Source: JAFGRU01 sp963665915 (GTDB taxonomy: Bacteria; Desulfobacterota; Desulfuromonadia; Desulfuromonadales; JAAYDE01). From it: a DNA stretch of 64,000 nucleotides. The position numbers and the translations under genes were made by a program. This document shows positions 33,587 to 42,686 of this stretch, piece by piece (position 1 is the stretch's first letter; each line of letters opens with the position of its first letter). Location: contig CAXXSG010000005.1 of the NCBI GenBank assembly GCA_963665915.2, positions 168,617-232,616 on the forward strand, written 5' to 3'. The notes beneath the pieces are model-generated. The model was given only the letters and a program-made list of their open reading frames with translations. It was not told the origin of the DNA and made no database searches.

Positions 33587-35494
33587 TCACTCGCCCAGAT
33601 AGGTATATCCCTGCAAGGTCCGGTCGAGAAGCTGCATAAAATGACTACTCTCCTCAATGGTGATCCGGCCCATGGCCACCTGTTTTTCCAGCTTGTTGTG
33701 AATGTTTTTGAGGATTTCGTTACCATCGTGCTGGACATATTTCAACAGGTCGTTGATGCTGTCCCCTTTAATAACCCTATCGATCTTGTAGTTTGTTTTC
33801 TTGTTGAAAGTGATGTGCACGGCATTGGTGTCGCCGAACAGGTTGTGCATGTCGCCAAGGATCTCCTGGTAGGCGCCGATGAGGAAAAAACCGATATAGT
33901 AATCTTCATCTGCCTCGATGCGGTGGATGGGCAGGTATTTTGTTTTCCCATGTTCACCGACAAAGCTCGTGATCTCGCCGTCGGAATCGCAGGTGATATC
34001 GGCGATGGAAGCGAGGACATCGGGTTTCTGCTGCAGGCGTTGAAGTGGAAGGATGGGGAAAAGCTGGTCGATGGCCCAGGAGTCGGGGATCGACTGAAAA
34101 AGGGAGAAGTTGGCAAAATAGGTCTTGCGCAGGCTTAGCTGAAAATTCTGCATCTCTTCAGGGATGGTTTTCAGGCGTTCGATGATGTCGTTCATCTTGA
34201 TGATGATTTTGCTGCAGACCCACTCGACAATGGCCCGCTCCTGCAAATTGAGATACCCAAGTTTGAAAAGACTGATCGCTTCCTGGAAAAACTGGGTGGT
34301 GTCGTGGAAATCCTCCCGCAAACTGTGGCGGTCGATGCTTTCGTAAATATCGATCAGCTTCTTGACCGTGGGGGAGCGCTTATCCGAGTCCTTGAGCAGC
34401 GATTCAAAGCTGGGGTTCTGGGTTTCGGTGTAGCTGTTGAGAATGTTGGTGATGAGCACCGAGTAATGAGCCACGATCGCCCGCCCTGATTCGGAAATGA
34501 TGTTGGGACAGGCAACTCCGGCCTCATCACAGATGTTCTTGACCTGATAAACGACATCATTGGCATACTCTTCAATGGAGTAGTTGACACTTGAAAAGTA
34601 GCTCGACTTCGAGCCGTCATAGTCTACGCCAAGCCCTCCGCCGATATCAAGGGACTGAAGGTTGACCCCCAATTTTTTCATTTCGGCGTAAACACGGGTT
34701 CCCTCGATAAGAGCATTTTTGATCTTGTCGACCTTGGTGATCTGACTGCCGATATGAAAATGGAGAAGCTGAAGATTGTCGAGCAGGTCTTTCTCCCTCA
34801 GAAGATCAATAGCGGCCAGAATTTCCGATATACGCAAACCGAATTTGGCCTCCTCCCCCCCCGAAGTGGCCCACTTCCCGGTCCCGCGGGAGGAGAGCTT
34901 GACCCGGATGCCGAGCTTGGGGACGATGCCGATCTTTTCGGAAAATTCGATAACCTTCTCCAGTTCGAAAAACTTCTCCACCACGATGGTGATGTCATAG
35001 CCGACCTTGGTGGCCTGGAGGATAGTTTCGATAAACTCATTGTCTTTATAACCGTTGCAAATAATCGGCAGGTTTTTATCGGTGGAAATGGAAATGGCAG
35101 CAACCAGCTCCGGTTTTGAGCCGACCTCAAGACCTAGCTCGTACTTTTTCCCAAAATCGGCAATCGCTTCGACCACCTCGCGCTGCTGATTGACCTTGAT
35201 GGGATAAAAGGTCTGGTAAGCGGCCGGATAGTTGTTCTCCTCGATGGCGCTTCTGAACGCACGGGTGATAGAACTGATCCGCCCTTCTAGAACGTTCATG
35301 AAACGCAGCAGAATGGGAGGCTTGATATTCCTCTTGATGAGATCATCGACCAGCGCCCGGATATCAATCGCATATTTGGAATGGGCGGACGGATGAACGC
35401 AGACATTCCCCTTCCTATTGATGGAAAAGTAGTCAGCTCCCCAGTTGTCGAGATTGTAGATTCTTTCCGAATCTTTAATTTTCCAACGACTCAT
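33587..35494 (-). CDS. speA: Biosynthetic arginine decarboxylase
   Basis: Decarboxylates arginine to agmatine (PLP-dependent), the first step to putrescine. 635 aa, the usual SpeA length. The PLP lysine is in YPIKVNQQREVV near residue 100, and HFHIGSQI, DIGGGLGVDYDG and SESGRAIVAHY are the fold-III decarboxylase motifs. ATG 35494 has AGGA 8 nt upstream; an ATG seven codons earlier lacks a site. Last gene of the polyamine operon, 55 bp after nspC. Agmatine-to-putrescine enzymes are not in the window. Confidence 0.95.
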   Translation of the reverse strand: MSRWKIKDSERIYNLDNWGADYFSINRKGNVCVHPSAHSKYAIDIRALVDDLIKRNIKPPILLRFMNVLEGRISSITRAFRSAIEENNYPAAYQTFYPIKVNQQREVVEAIADFGKKYELGLEVGSKPELVAAISISTDKNLPIICNGYKDNEFIETILQATKVGYDITIVVEKFFELEKVIEFSEKIGIVPKLGIRVKLSSRGTGKWATSGGEEAKFGLRISEILAAIDLLREKDLLDNLQLLHFHIGSQITKVDKIKNALIEGTRVYAEMKKLGVNLQSLDIGGGLGVDYDGSKSSYFSSVNYSIEEYANDVVYQVKNICDEAGVACPNIISESGRAIVAHYSVLITNILNSYTETQNPSFESLLKDSDKRSPTVKKLIDIYESIDRHSLREDFHDTTQFFQEAISLFKLGYLNLQERAIVEWVCSKIIIKMNDIIERLKTIPEEMQNFQLSLRKTYFANFSLFQSIPDSWAIDQLFPILPLQRLQQKPDVLASIADITCDSDGEITSFVGEHGKTKYLPIHRIEADEDYYIGFFLIGAYQEILGDMHNLFGDTNAVHITFNKKTNYKIDRVIKGDSINDLLKYVQHDGNEILKNIHNKLEKQVAMGRITIEESSHFMQLLDRTLQGYTYLGE

Positions 35495-35549
35495 AATATC
35501 ATCCTGATCGGACACCCTGCAGCCGGCGCCGGTTGGTTAATAGATTACT

Positions 35550-36719
35550 TCACGACAGACGGTCCCTGAAATCCCTGAATTCGAAACTGCGAATCACTTT
35601 TAACTCCCCGGTAAGCGGCTCAAAGGTGCAAATATGAGGGTGGCGGATCCCGTTGAAGGTTGTAGTTTTGACCATCGTGTAGTGGGACATGTCTAGAAAG
35701 GCTAATCGCCCGCCGGGTGCGAGCGGCTTCTCAAAAGACCAGTCGCCGATGATATCCCCCGCCAGGCAGGACGGCCCGGCGAGACGGTACCTGTAAGACT
35801 TTTCACCGGGGCTGAATCCGCCCTCGATTTCCGGACGGTAGGGCATCTCCAGCACATCGGGCATGTGGCAGGTGGCTGAAACGTCAAGGATGGCAATCTC
35901 CATGTCGCTGCGCACCACGTCGAGCACTTCGCCAACCAGGATGCCGGTGCCGATGACAACCGCCTCCCCAGGCTCCAGATACACTTCGACGCCGTAGCGA
36001 TCCTGGAAGTACCTGATCAGCGCCACCAGGCCGTCGATATCGTAGCCTTCGCGGGTGATGTGATGCCCGCCCCCAAGATTGAGCCATTTCATGCTCGGAA
36101 GGAACTCACCAAACTTTTCCTCGAACACCCGGGCCGTCCGCTGCAGAGGCTCGAAAAGATGCTCGCAAAGGGTGTGAAAATGAAGCCCCTCAACCCCTGC
36201 CAGCGAGCGGTCGCTGAAATCCTCGCGACGAATGCCGAGCCTCGATCCTGGCGCACAGGGATCGTAGATAGGTGTATGCCCTTCGGAATGCTCAGGATTG
36301 ACCCTCAGACCCACCGAAACCCTCCCCTTCTCCTTTTCCCACTGAGCCCGAAAACGCTCCAGCTGGGCAAAGGAATTGAAGGTCAGATGACTCGAGGTTT
36401 CAAGCAACTCAGGAACATCTTCCGACGCGAAGGCAGCAGCGAAACTATGCACTTCGCCGCCAAACTCCTCGAATCCGAGACGCGCCTCCCAGGGGGAACT
36501 CGCGCACACACCATGGAGAGTCTCGCGAATGGTCGGAAAGAGGCTCCACATGGCAAAGGCCTTGAGCGCGAGGAGAATTCTGGCACCGCTGCGCTGCTGG
36601 ACCTCGTTGAGAACCGCCAGGTTATAACGCAGCCGCCCCAGGTCGACCACATAGGCGGGCGACGGGGCGAGTTTTGTCATCTCTTTCACGTGCAGTTGGG
36701 TCAGGTCAGATCGAGCCAT
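35550..36719 (-). CDS. nspC: Carboxynorspermidine/carboxyspermidine decarboxylase
   Basis: PLP enzyme that removes the carboxyl group from carboxy(nor)spermidine to give spermidine or norspermidine. 389 aa: PLP lysine in LLALKAFAMWSL, phosphate-binding LNLGGGHHITREGYD, and LEPGEAVVIGTG with DVSATCHMPDVLEMPYRP, typical of the NspC/CANSDC group. The first ATG (36719) overlaps the upstream gene by 19 bp and has AAGG 6 nt away; ATG 36680 is an equally good alternative by alignment. Coupled to the synthase gene upstream. Confidence 0.93.
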   Translation of the reverse strand: MARSDLTQLHVKEMTKLAPSPAYVVDLGRLRYNLAVLNEVQQRSGARILLALKAFAMWSLFPTIRETLHGVCASSPWEARLGFEEFGGEVHSFAAAFASEDVPELLETSSHLTFNSFAQLERFRAQWEKEKGRVSVGLRVNPEHSEGHTPIYDPCAPGSRLGIRREDFSDRSLAGVEGLHFHTLCEHLFEPLQRTARVFEEKFGEFLPSMKWLNLGGGHHITREGYDIDGLVALIRYFQDRYGVEVYLEPGEAVVIGTGILVGEVLDVVRSDMEIAILDVSATCHMPDVLEMPYRPEIEGGFSPGEKSYRYRLAGPSCLAGDIIGDWSFEKPLAPGGRLAFLDMSHYTMVKTTTFNGIRHPHICTFEPLTGELKVIRSFEFRDFRDRLS

Positions 36720-37903
36720 TCTCCGCCTTCAAAAACTTGGGTCGGCAATCCCATGGGCGCCAGCGTTTCGAGGAAAAGCGTCGGGTCGAACTGTTCCATG
36801 TTGAACACCCCCTCGCCCCGCCATTTGCCGGTCAACATCATCATGGCACCGGTTACCGCCGGCACTCCTGTGGTAAAGCTGATGGCCTGGGAATTGGTCT
36901 CCTTGTAACATGCCTCGTGGTCGCAGATGTTGTAGATGTAAACCTGCTTCTTCGCTCCATCCTTGATTCCCTTGGCCACCACGCCGATGCAGGTGCGCCC
37001 CTTTGTCAGAGCACCCAGGCTGCCGGGATCAGGAAGGACCGCCTTGAGAAACTGAAGCGGGACGATCTTCTGGCCGTTGAATTCCACCTCGTCGATCCGG
37101 GTCATGCCGACATTCTGCAGCACCTCCAGGTGCTTGAGGTAGTTGTCGGAGAAAGTCATCCAGAACTGAGCCTTGCGGATAGTCGGGATATGCCTGACCA
37201 GCGACTCCATCTCCTCGTGATACATGCGGAAGATGTTCATCGGGCCGATGCCGTCGGGGAAATCGAAGCTGCGTTTGGTCCCCAGGGCATCGGTTTCGAC
37301 CCAGCGGCCGTTTTCCCAGTGCCGGCAGGGCGCGGTCACTTCGCGGATGTTGATCTCCGGGTTGAAATTGGTGGCGAAATGCTGCCCGTGGCTGCCGGCG
37401 TTGGCATCGATGATGTCAATCTCCTGAACTTCATCGAGATAATCCTTGGCGGCCAGGGCGGTGTAGACATTGGTCACCCCCGGATCGAAGCCGCTGCCAA
37501 GCAGGGCCATGAGCCCTTTTTCCTTGAAGCGATCCTGATAGGCCCACTGCCAGCTGTATTCGAACTTGGCGGTGTCCAGCGGCTCAAAGTTGGCGGTATC
37601 GAGGTAATCCACGCCTGTTTCAAGGCAAGCGTCCATGATGGTCAGATCCTGGTAAGGGAGCGCCACGTTGAGCACCAGCTTCGGCTGCTCCTTTCTGATC
37701 AGTTCAACCAGTTCGGGTACGTTGTCCGCGTCGACACGGGCCGTGGCAATGTTACCGCCCGGAATCTCGGCGGCGATGGCGTCGCACTTGGACTTGGTTC
37801 GGGACGCCAGGGTGATACCCGTAAAAACATCCTTGGCCTGGGCGCACTTGTGGACCACAACCCGGCCGACGCCGCCAGCTCCTATAATCAGTATCTTGCT
37901 CAT
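36701..37903 (-). CDS. Carboxynorspermidine/carboxyspermidine synthase (saccharopine-dehydrogenase-like)
   Basis: NADPH-dependent condensation of aspartate semialdehyde with a diamine (putrescine or diaminopropane). 400 aa of the saccharopine dehydrogenase family: N-terminal Rossmann motif ILIIGAGGVGRVV, then ALPYQDLTIMDACLETGVDYLDTAN and LLGSGFDPGVTNVY. The adjacent nspC makes the polyamine role far more likely than lysine metabolism. Start ATG 37903 has AAGGA upstream; the longer frame does not. This is the alternative spermidine route that does not need S-adenosylmethionine. Confidence 0.92.
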   Translation of the reverse strand: MSKILIIGAGGVGRVVVHKCAQAKDVFTGITLASRTKSKCDAIAAEIPGGNIATARVDADNVPELVELIRKEQPKLVLNVALPYQDLTIMDACLETGVDYLDTANFEPLDTAKFEYSWQWAYQDRFKEKGLMALLGSGFDPGVTNVYTALAAKDYLDEVQEIDIIDANAGSHGQHFATNFNPEINIREVTAPCRHWENGRWVETDALGTKRSFDFPDGIGPMNIFRMYHEEMESLVRHIPTIRKAQFWMTFSDNYLKHLEVLQNVGMTRIDEVEFNGQKIVPLQFLKAVLPDPGSLGALTKGRTCIGVVAKGIKDGAKKQVYIYNICDHEACYKETNSQAISFTTGVPAVTGAMMMLTGKWRGEGVFNMEQFDPTLFLETLAPMGLPTQVFEGGEWLDLT

Positions 37904-38025
37904 CTTCTTGTCCTTTGCGAGAAATTGAGTTGAAACATTGGGGCCTTTAGTACCATACCAGAAAATTAAGAAGATCAAAGAGAAGGCAGCCCCCGCCGGG
38001 TTTTCCCTTCAGGAAAAAAACGGGT

Positions 38026-38580
38026 TCATCTCCCGGTATAATCAAAGGTGGGGGGTGTAACCACCCACAGAATCTTCGCTTTCCCTCTGCCGCTGTTTCG
38101 GATCGAATGCCGCCGGTCGGACGTGAAGAAAAAACATTCGTCTTTGCGGACCGTGTACACCTTGTCGTCCAGTCGCAGTTCAACGCATCCCTGCTTGACG
38201 TAGCCGAACTCCTCCCCCTCGTGAATCTCCTGCTCTTCCATTTCTGCCCCCGGATCGAGGGTCACCAGGACGGGATCCATGGTGCGGTTCTGCGCCCCGG
38301 GAACCAGGAGCTCCACCTTGAAAGCATCGCTCTCCCCCGTTGGCCGGACTCGGGCATCGGCCCCGAATACGACTTCGGCTGTCGTAGTCTCGCTGAAAAA
38401 TTTCTCCATGCTCACCCCGAAGACATCCAAAATCTCCTTGAGGGTGGCAATGGATGGACAGGTGGTGTCGTTCTCTAGCTGCGATATGTAACCCTTGGTC
38501 AGGTCGGCGCGGTTGGCCAGCTCCTCCTGGGTGAGAGAATTGATCATTCTGAGCCGTTTAAGGCTTTCACCGATTTTCAC
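38026..38580 (-). CDS. XRE-cupin transcriptional regulator of the polyamine operon
   Basis: 184 aa: N-terminal XRE helix-turn-helix (~5-60, LTQEELANRADLTKGYISQLEND) and C-terminal cupin (~110-178, EGEEFGYVKQGCVELRLDD), the layout of PuuR and similar small-molecule-sensing repressors. It is the first gene upstream of the carboxynorspermidine synthase (122-bp gap, same strand). A polyamine or precursor is the natural candidate ligand, by inference. A sigma-70 promoter and an inverted repeat lie just upstream. Confidence 0.88.
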   Translation of the reverse strand: MKIGESLKRLRMINSLTQEELANRADLTKGYISQLENDTTCPSIATLKEILDVFGVSMEKFFSETTTAEVVFGADARVRPTGESDAFKVELLVPGAQNRTMDPVLVTLDPGAEMEEQEIHEGEEFGYVKQGCVELRLDDKVYTVRKDECFFFTSDRRHSIRNSGRGKAKILWVVTPPTFDYTGR

Positions 38581-38625
38581 GCATTTCCCCGTATTTAGTG
38601 ATGCTAAGCAAAAAGTCAGGGGCGG

Positions 38626-38677
38626 ATTTTAAACCTTTCCTCTGTTTTGTCAACTTAAAAGTTTAGATATTGTAAAC
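38626..38677 (-). promoter_or_regulatory. Promoter and candidate operator of the XRE-cupin gene
   Basis: Minus-strand TTGACA (38648-38653), 16-nt spacer, TAAAAT (38626-38631). Just upstream of the -35 box is a 17-bp interrupted dyad GTTTA-N7-TAAAC (38661-38677), a candidate binding site for the regulator it precedes. Confidence 0.65.
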
Positions 38678-38808
38678 AAAAAGATTAGATGGATTTCAGA
38701 AAAAGCTGGGGAAATTACTCTGAAACAGAAAGGGAGCTTGGTAAATGGAGTTGACTCGAAGGCTCTTTAACTACGACACAGGGGGGAAATACCCGCACGG
38801 GTGAACGA

Positions 38809-39966
38809 TTAGAAGTTTTCGGCGAACAGTTCAAACTGTTCCGCGCGAATCACTTTTGCTAAAAAATCCATCTCAGCCACCTGGTTGCGGCCCGCTTTTT
38901 TGGCTTTATAGAGTGCTTCATCGGCTTCAGCAATGAGATCTTGCCTGCATTCCAGCCCGACAAAATCTCGACCCGAGACCCCGATACTGATCGTCATTCT
39001 TATGGTCTGGCCGCGATAAAATATAGGAAGGTCTTCGATTCTCTGGCGCAAAGATTCGGCTCTGTCACAGGCGTTTTCAGAGCTTGTATTGGGAAGGAGA
39101 ATGGCAAACTCTTCACCACCGTAACGGCAAACTACATCGGAACAGCGCCTGAAAATCACCTGCAATTCCTTGGCGAAATCTTTCAAGGCCTGATCGCCGG
39201 CAATGTGCCCGTATGTATCGTTAACGATCTTGAAGTGATCGATATCGACCATCAATAGTGCCAAAGGACTTTTTTCACGGAAAGCCCGATTCCACTCGAC
39301 GGCAAAAACCTGTTCAAAATACCGTCTGGTAAAAAGTCCGGTGAGGATATCGGTCTGGCTGATGTATTCAAGCTCCCTGGACTTTCTTTCCAACTCCATT
39401 TCGTTGTCGAGAGCTTGCCTATACTCTTTATTTCCTTTGCAAATTAGAACCGCCAGGTAAACAAAATAGACAAAAAACGCAGAAGCCATGGGCAATGAAT
39501 TGTCCAGCCCGGAAAAAGCCATAAAAAAACCGCAGGGAAGAAGAAGAAGGGAAGTGTAGCATAAAGCCAACGGCCGAATAGGTGAGTAGGTCAATCCGCC
39601 TCCGGCACTTAATCCCGCAGTACAGATGACCATAAACATTTTTAAATTGGGGGAAAGTGGTGCCCACATAATAAAAACAAATGCCCCACTCCACAGACAC
39701 CCTTGGGCCGTTAGGCCCAAGTATAGGGTTTTTCTATTCAGAAATGTTTGGTTTCCCGGAGAATATCTCCACCAGAAAAATGGGATCAGGCGAAAAACGG
39801 TAACAGTTAGAATTGCAACAAATATGGACAGTGAAAGAGCCGGATAATTTTGCAGCAAGCCGGTCGGAAAGATGATCAGGGTCCAGAGAATCAGGTAGGA
39901 GGGAATGGTGCTCAAAGAGCGCCGGAAGACATCTTTAATAACTCTGTTTTCAAGGTCGGATTGCAT
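38809..39966 (-). CDS. Membrane diguanylate cyclase
   Basis: 385 aa: an N-terminal membrane sensor of about six hydrophobic segments (~20-190) and a C-terminal GGDEF domain (~215-375). The active site is CRYGGEEF (~281-288), and RCSD, five residues before it, matches the RxxD inhibitory site, so it should make c-di-GMP with feedback control. The sensor resembles that of the hybrid kinase at 42687-44894 (Trp-Ser/Gly-rich loop, then GLSAGG / GLSGGA). ATG 39966 is likely, although no good ribosome site is visible; an ATG 14 codons upstream is possible. Confidence 0.9.
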   Translation of the reverse strand: MQSDLENRVIKDVFRRSLSTIPSYLILWTLIIFPTGLLQNYPALSLSIFVAILTVTVFRLIPFFWWRYSPGNQTFLNRKTLYLGLTAQGCLWSGAFVFIMWAPLSPNLKMFMVICTAGLSAGGGLTYSPIRPLALCYTSLLLLPCGFFMAFSGLDNSLPMASAFFVYFVYLAVLICKGNKEYRQALDNEMELERKSRELEYISQTDILTGLFTRRYFEQVFAVEWNRAFREKSPLALLMVDIDHFKIVNDTYGHIAGDQALKDFAKELQVIFRRCSDVVCRYGGEEFAILLPNTSSENACDRAESLRQRIEDLPIFYRGQTIRMTISIGVSGRDFVGLECRQDLIAEADEALYKAKKAGRNQVAEMDFLAKVIRAEQFELFAENF

Positions 39967-40174
39967 ATGGTTATTGTTAATTCCAATATTATAATTAAAA
40001 CATCTCACTTGTTATTAACACAAAACGTGCCATTCATTTGAAGGACCTGAGTTCATTTTTTCAAGGACCCGTTGAAAAACAAACAGCTTTCTTTAACTCA
40101 TTGGATATATTTAAAAAAATGAAGCCGATTATTGAAGGGTGGATTCGAGGAAATATAAATAAGGGAATTTTTGT

Positions 40175-40872
40175 CTATTGAATCTCCGGAAACAACCCTT
40201 TTCCTTGAATTGTCCGCCGGCAACACCGGCGGAGACAGCCGGGATTTTTGCGAAAATGGCAGGATGAACAATTCTGCGTCATCCAAAGTGCCAAATATTG
40301 TTGATAGTGAATAGACTGGGAATGTTTACGTTTCAGGCAACATCCTTTCTTGGCAATATACGCTTGCTCCAAAAAACTCGGTATTTCCGTTCCAGAAACC
40401 AGCCTGGAGAAAAGGTATCCCTGGAAATTGTCGTAGGGCAAATGGCACAGGATTCCTTTCTGGGCTTCCGTTTCCACTCCATAGGCAACCACGTCCATTT
40501 CTAAAATAGGCTCCAGGTTAATCATTGCCCGGACCAATTTATGATGGTGTTTTTGATCTTATCCAGTTTTTGGCCGACACTGACATCAAATTCCTGGGTA
40601 TCCGCGGAAAGTCGCCGCAAATATTCCAGAGAAGAGTAACCAGTCTCCAAATCATCCATGCTGATTCTGACACCCAACGTTCTGATACGCCCAAGTTTTG
40701 CGACGCTTTTCCGGGCATTCTGCATCAGCGCCGTTTCCGTAACTTCCAGTTTAACAGTTTTGGGGTTAACACCCTTGCGGTTGAGAAGGGCTTCTATCTG
40801 CCCGGCAAACCCCTGATGAGACAACAGATGGCCTGAAACGTTAATGGCAAGGATCAGGTCTTTTTGGGTCAA
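40175..40872 (-). pseudogene. Broken EAL-domain gene (c-di-GMP phosphodiesterase remnant)
   Basis: The C-terminal two thirds of an EAL domain are recognisable in two frames. 40522-40872 gives NVSGHLLSHQGF, LEVTETALM and DDLETGYSSLEYLRRL. 40340-40537 continues with VVAYGVETEAQKGIL and FQGYLFSRLVSGTEIPSFLEQ. The frame changes near 40530, the EAL motif itself and everything before it is missing, and key residues are altered (DDFG to DDLE, KID to EFD). It is non-functional. Its position, just upstream of the diguanylate cyclase on the same strand, suggests a decayed paralogue or former partner. Confidence 0.85.
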
Positions 40873-41178
40873 TCCTGACTAATTCAAGGACTTTTTTAGG
40901 ATTGAGTGAATGAACCAGTAACAATTTACACCCTGTTTTTTTAGTTTTCTTTTAACGAAAACGGGATATGATAAAATTGATCAGTTTAAAAGACACCATT
41001 AAAGAATAACATCCACCTCCCGGGGGCCGGACGCTCTCCTTGGCCGTCTCGCCGTTTTCATTCCCATATCCGGAATCGATTGGAGAACCATTAAAATAAA
41101 TCGGAAGACGAATTATCCTAGCAAAACCCATTCAGATTTTTCCGAACCTTTTAACTTTTTTAACCGGGAGGGTACAGA
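40873..41178. other. Intergenic region, nothing recognised
   Basis: About 305 bp between the EAL remnant and a small plus-strand gene. It must hold the promoter of the latter; I see no hairpin, repeat or coding signal. Confidence 0.3.
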
Positions 41179-41412
41179 ATGAGTGTTTCCGAGACGTCCT
41201 TGCTTGAAGTTGATCTGGAGAATGATGATCATCATGTTGTTTTGTTGGACGGTTCCAACTGGTTTGTCAATCCGCGCGATTTGCCCACCATCGCAAGATG
41301 GGTGCCAGCAGAAGAAATCATAGTAGAGTGTTGCGTGGATAACACGTTATTTCCTTACAAATTAACAAATAAAGAACAAGATGTTACCGTCCTGGCAATG
41401 AAAATAAGCTAA
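41179..41412 (+). CDS. Small acidic hypothetical protein
   Basis: 77-aa soluble protein, acidic, with two Cys in VECCVDN. It has a strong GGGAGGG site 7 nt upstream of ATG, so it is probably translated. The pattern (HHVVLLDGSNWFVNPRDLPTIARW...) suggests a small beta-rich fold. I recognise no family. It stands 150 bp upstream of a lipoprotein gene. Confidence 0.6.
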   Translation: MSVSETSLLEVDLENDDHHVVLLDGSNWFVNPRDLPTIARWVPAEEIIVECCVDNTLFPYKLTNKEQDVTVLAMKIS

Positions 41413-41562
41413 AAAGGTTTCCGCAGTTCATATGAGGTTAGTTCGGAACTTCAACTGACAGTAACGGTTCTAGGACATGTTTCTCCGTTACATCCATGTT
41501 GCGACCTTTTCCCTGCGAGTGCCGACAAAATTCCTGACCGGAAAAAGACAAGGAAAAATCCC

Positions 41563-41952
41563 GTGAAAAGATTACTTTTATATATGATGCTTGCTCTGCC
41601 CCTGGCCGCCTGCTCAGGCAAAACCCACCGGCCCATTGTTGACTTCAAGGGGTCTCCCGGAAAAACAGAGTATTCCTATGAACAGGATCTGGTCGAGTGC
41701 CAGCAGTATGCAGAGGCGATCAGCAGTGGCGAAAGCGCCGGCAAGGGCGCGTTCGGCGGTGCGGCTCTGGGGGGTACCATAAGTGGGGTTGTCGGTGCCA
41801 TAACCGGCAATAATGTCGGGACCAGCATCGCGGCCGGAGCCGCGGCGGGCGGGATCGGCGGTGGCGCAGCCGGAGCCGGTTCGGCGGCCCGCTCCCAAAA
41901 ACAGATCATCAACAACTGCATGCGTGGCCGGGGCTACAGCGTCCTGCACTAA
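41563..41952 (+). CDS. Glycine-zipper lipoprotein
   Basis: 129 aa starting at GTG with AAGGA upstream. Lipobox LAAC at ~14-17 predicts a lipid-anchored envelope protein. Residues ~58-105 are Gly/Ala-rich with repeated GxxxG spacing (GGAALGGTISGVVGAITGN), a glycine-zipper region as in other small outer-membrane lipoproteins; four Cys in all, two of them flanking the zipper (VECQQY and NNCMRGRGY). Followed after 29 bp by an exported nitroreductase-like gene. Confidence 0.75.
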   Translation: MKRLLLYMMLALPLAACSGKTHRPIVDFKGSPGKTEYSYEQDLVECQQYAEAISSGESAGKGAFGGAALGGTISGVVGAITGNNVGTSIAAGAAAGGIGGGAAGAGSAARSQKQIINNCMRGRGYSVLH

Positions 41953-41981
41953 GCCCGGGGAGGTTTTCCAGGAGGAGAATG

Positions 41982-42638
41982 ATGAAACGCAGCATATTGC
42001 GGACGGCAATCTGCCTGTGGTTTCTGAGCGAGCTTTGTGCCGTTCCGGTTTTCGGGCAGGAGGCCACCGCCGTTAAACTACCGCTGGCACAGATGAACGG
42101 CGGCCGACCCCTGATGCGGGTCCTGAAAGAGCGCAAATCAAACCGGCAGTTCAGCTCCGCCCCCCTCCCCCTTCAAAAACTATCCAATCTCCTGTGGGCG
42201 GCTTTCGGCGAAAATCGCCCCGGCTCAGGAAAACGCACCGCACCGTCGGCCATGAACCACCAGGAAATTTCCATTTACGTGGCACTGGAAAAGGGGCTCT
42301 TCCTTTACGATGCCGGGGAGCATGCGCTGCAGCCACTCCTCGCTAAAGACATCCGTGCCCTGAGCGGTCGCCAATCCTACGTGGGTGAAGCGGCGCTCAA
42401 TCTCATCTATGTGGCGGATTATTCGAAGATGGAACGTATGGGAGAAGAAGGAAGGGCTTTTTACGCGGCCGCCGATAGCGGTTTCATCGCCCAGAATGTT
42501 TACCTGTATTGTGCTTCTGAAGGATTGGCCACGGTGGTACGGGGCTCCATTGACCGGGAGCTTCTTGCGAAAGTGATGCAACTAAATCCCGAGCAGAAGA
42601 TCACCCTCGCCCAATCGGTAGGATATCCTCAAAAATAG
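41982..42638 (+). CDS. Exported nitroreductase-fold (SagB-like) protein
   Basis: 218 aa with a signal peptide (MKRSILRTAICLWFLSELC, cleavage near VFGQ) and then a nitroreductase-family domain: RVLKERKSNRQFSSAPLPLQKLSNLLWAAFG near the start and DSGFIAQNVYLYCASEGLATV near the end, typical of SagB-type flavin dehydrogenases. The flavin-binding Arg-Ser-Arg-like segment is present as RKSNRQF. Of two adjacent ATGs, the second is better spaced (6 nt) from AGGAGG. Export of an FMN-family protein is unusual. The substrate is unknown. Confidence 0.8.
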   Translation: MKRSILRTAICLWFLSELCAVPVFGQEATAVKLPLAQMNGGRPLMRVLKERKSNRQFSSAPLPLQKLSNLLWAAFGENRPGSGKRTAPSAMNHQEISIYVALEKGLFLYDAGEHALQPLLAKDIRALSGRQSYVGEAALNLIYVADYSKMERMGEEGRAFYAAADSGFIAQNVYLYCASEGLATVVRGSIDRELLAKVMQLNPEQKITLAQSVGYPQK

Positions 42639-42686
42639 TACCGTCCGAAAAAATGGTGTTGTTCCTATATTTCAGATAACTTTCTT

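Noticed and set aside
36674..37933. 419-codon plus-strand frame opposite the carboxynorspermidine synthase
   Set aside because: Antisense shadow of a conserved enzyme with high-GC third positions; no family match seen.
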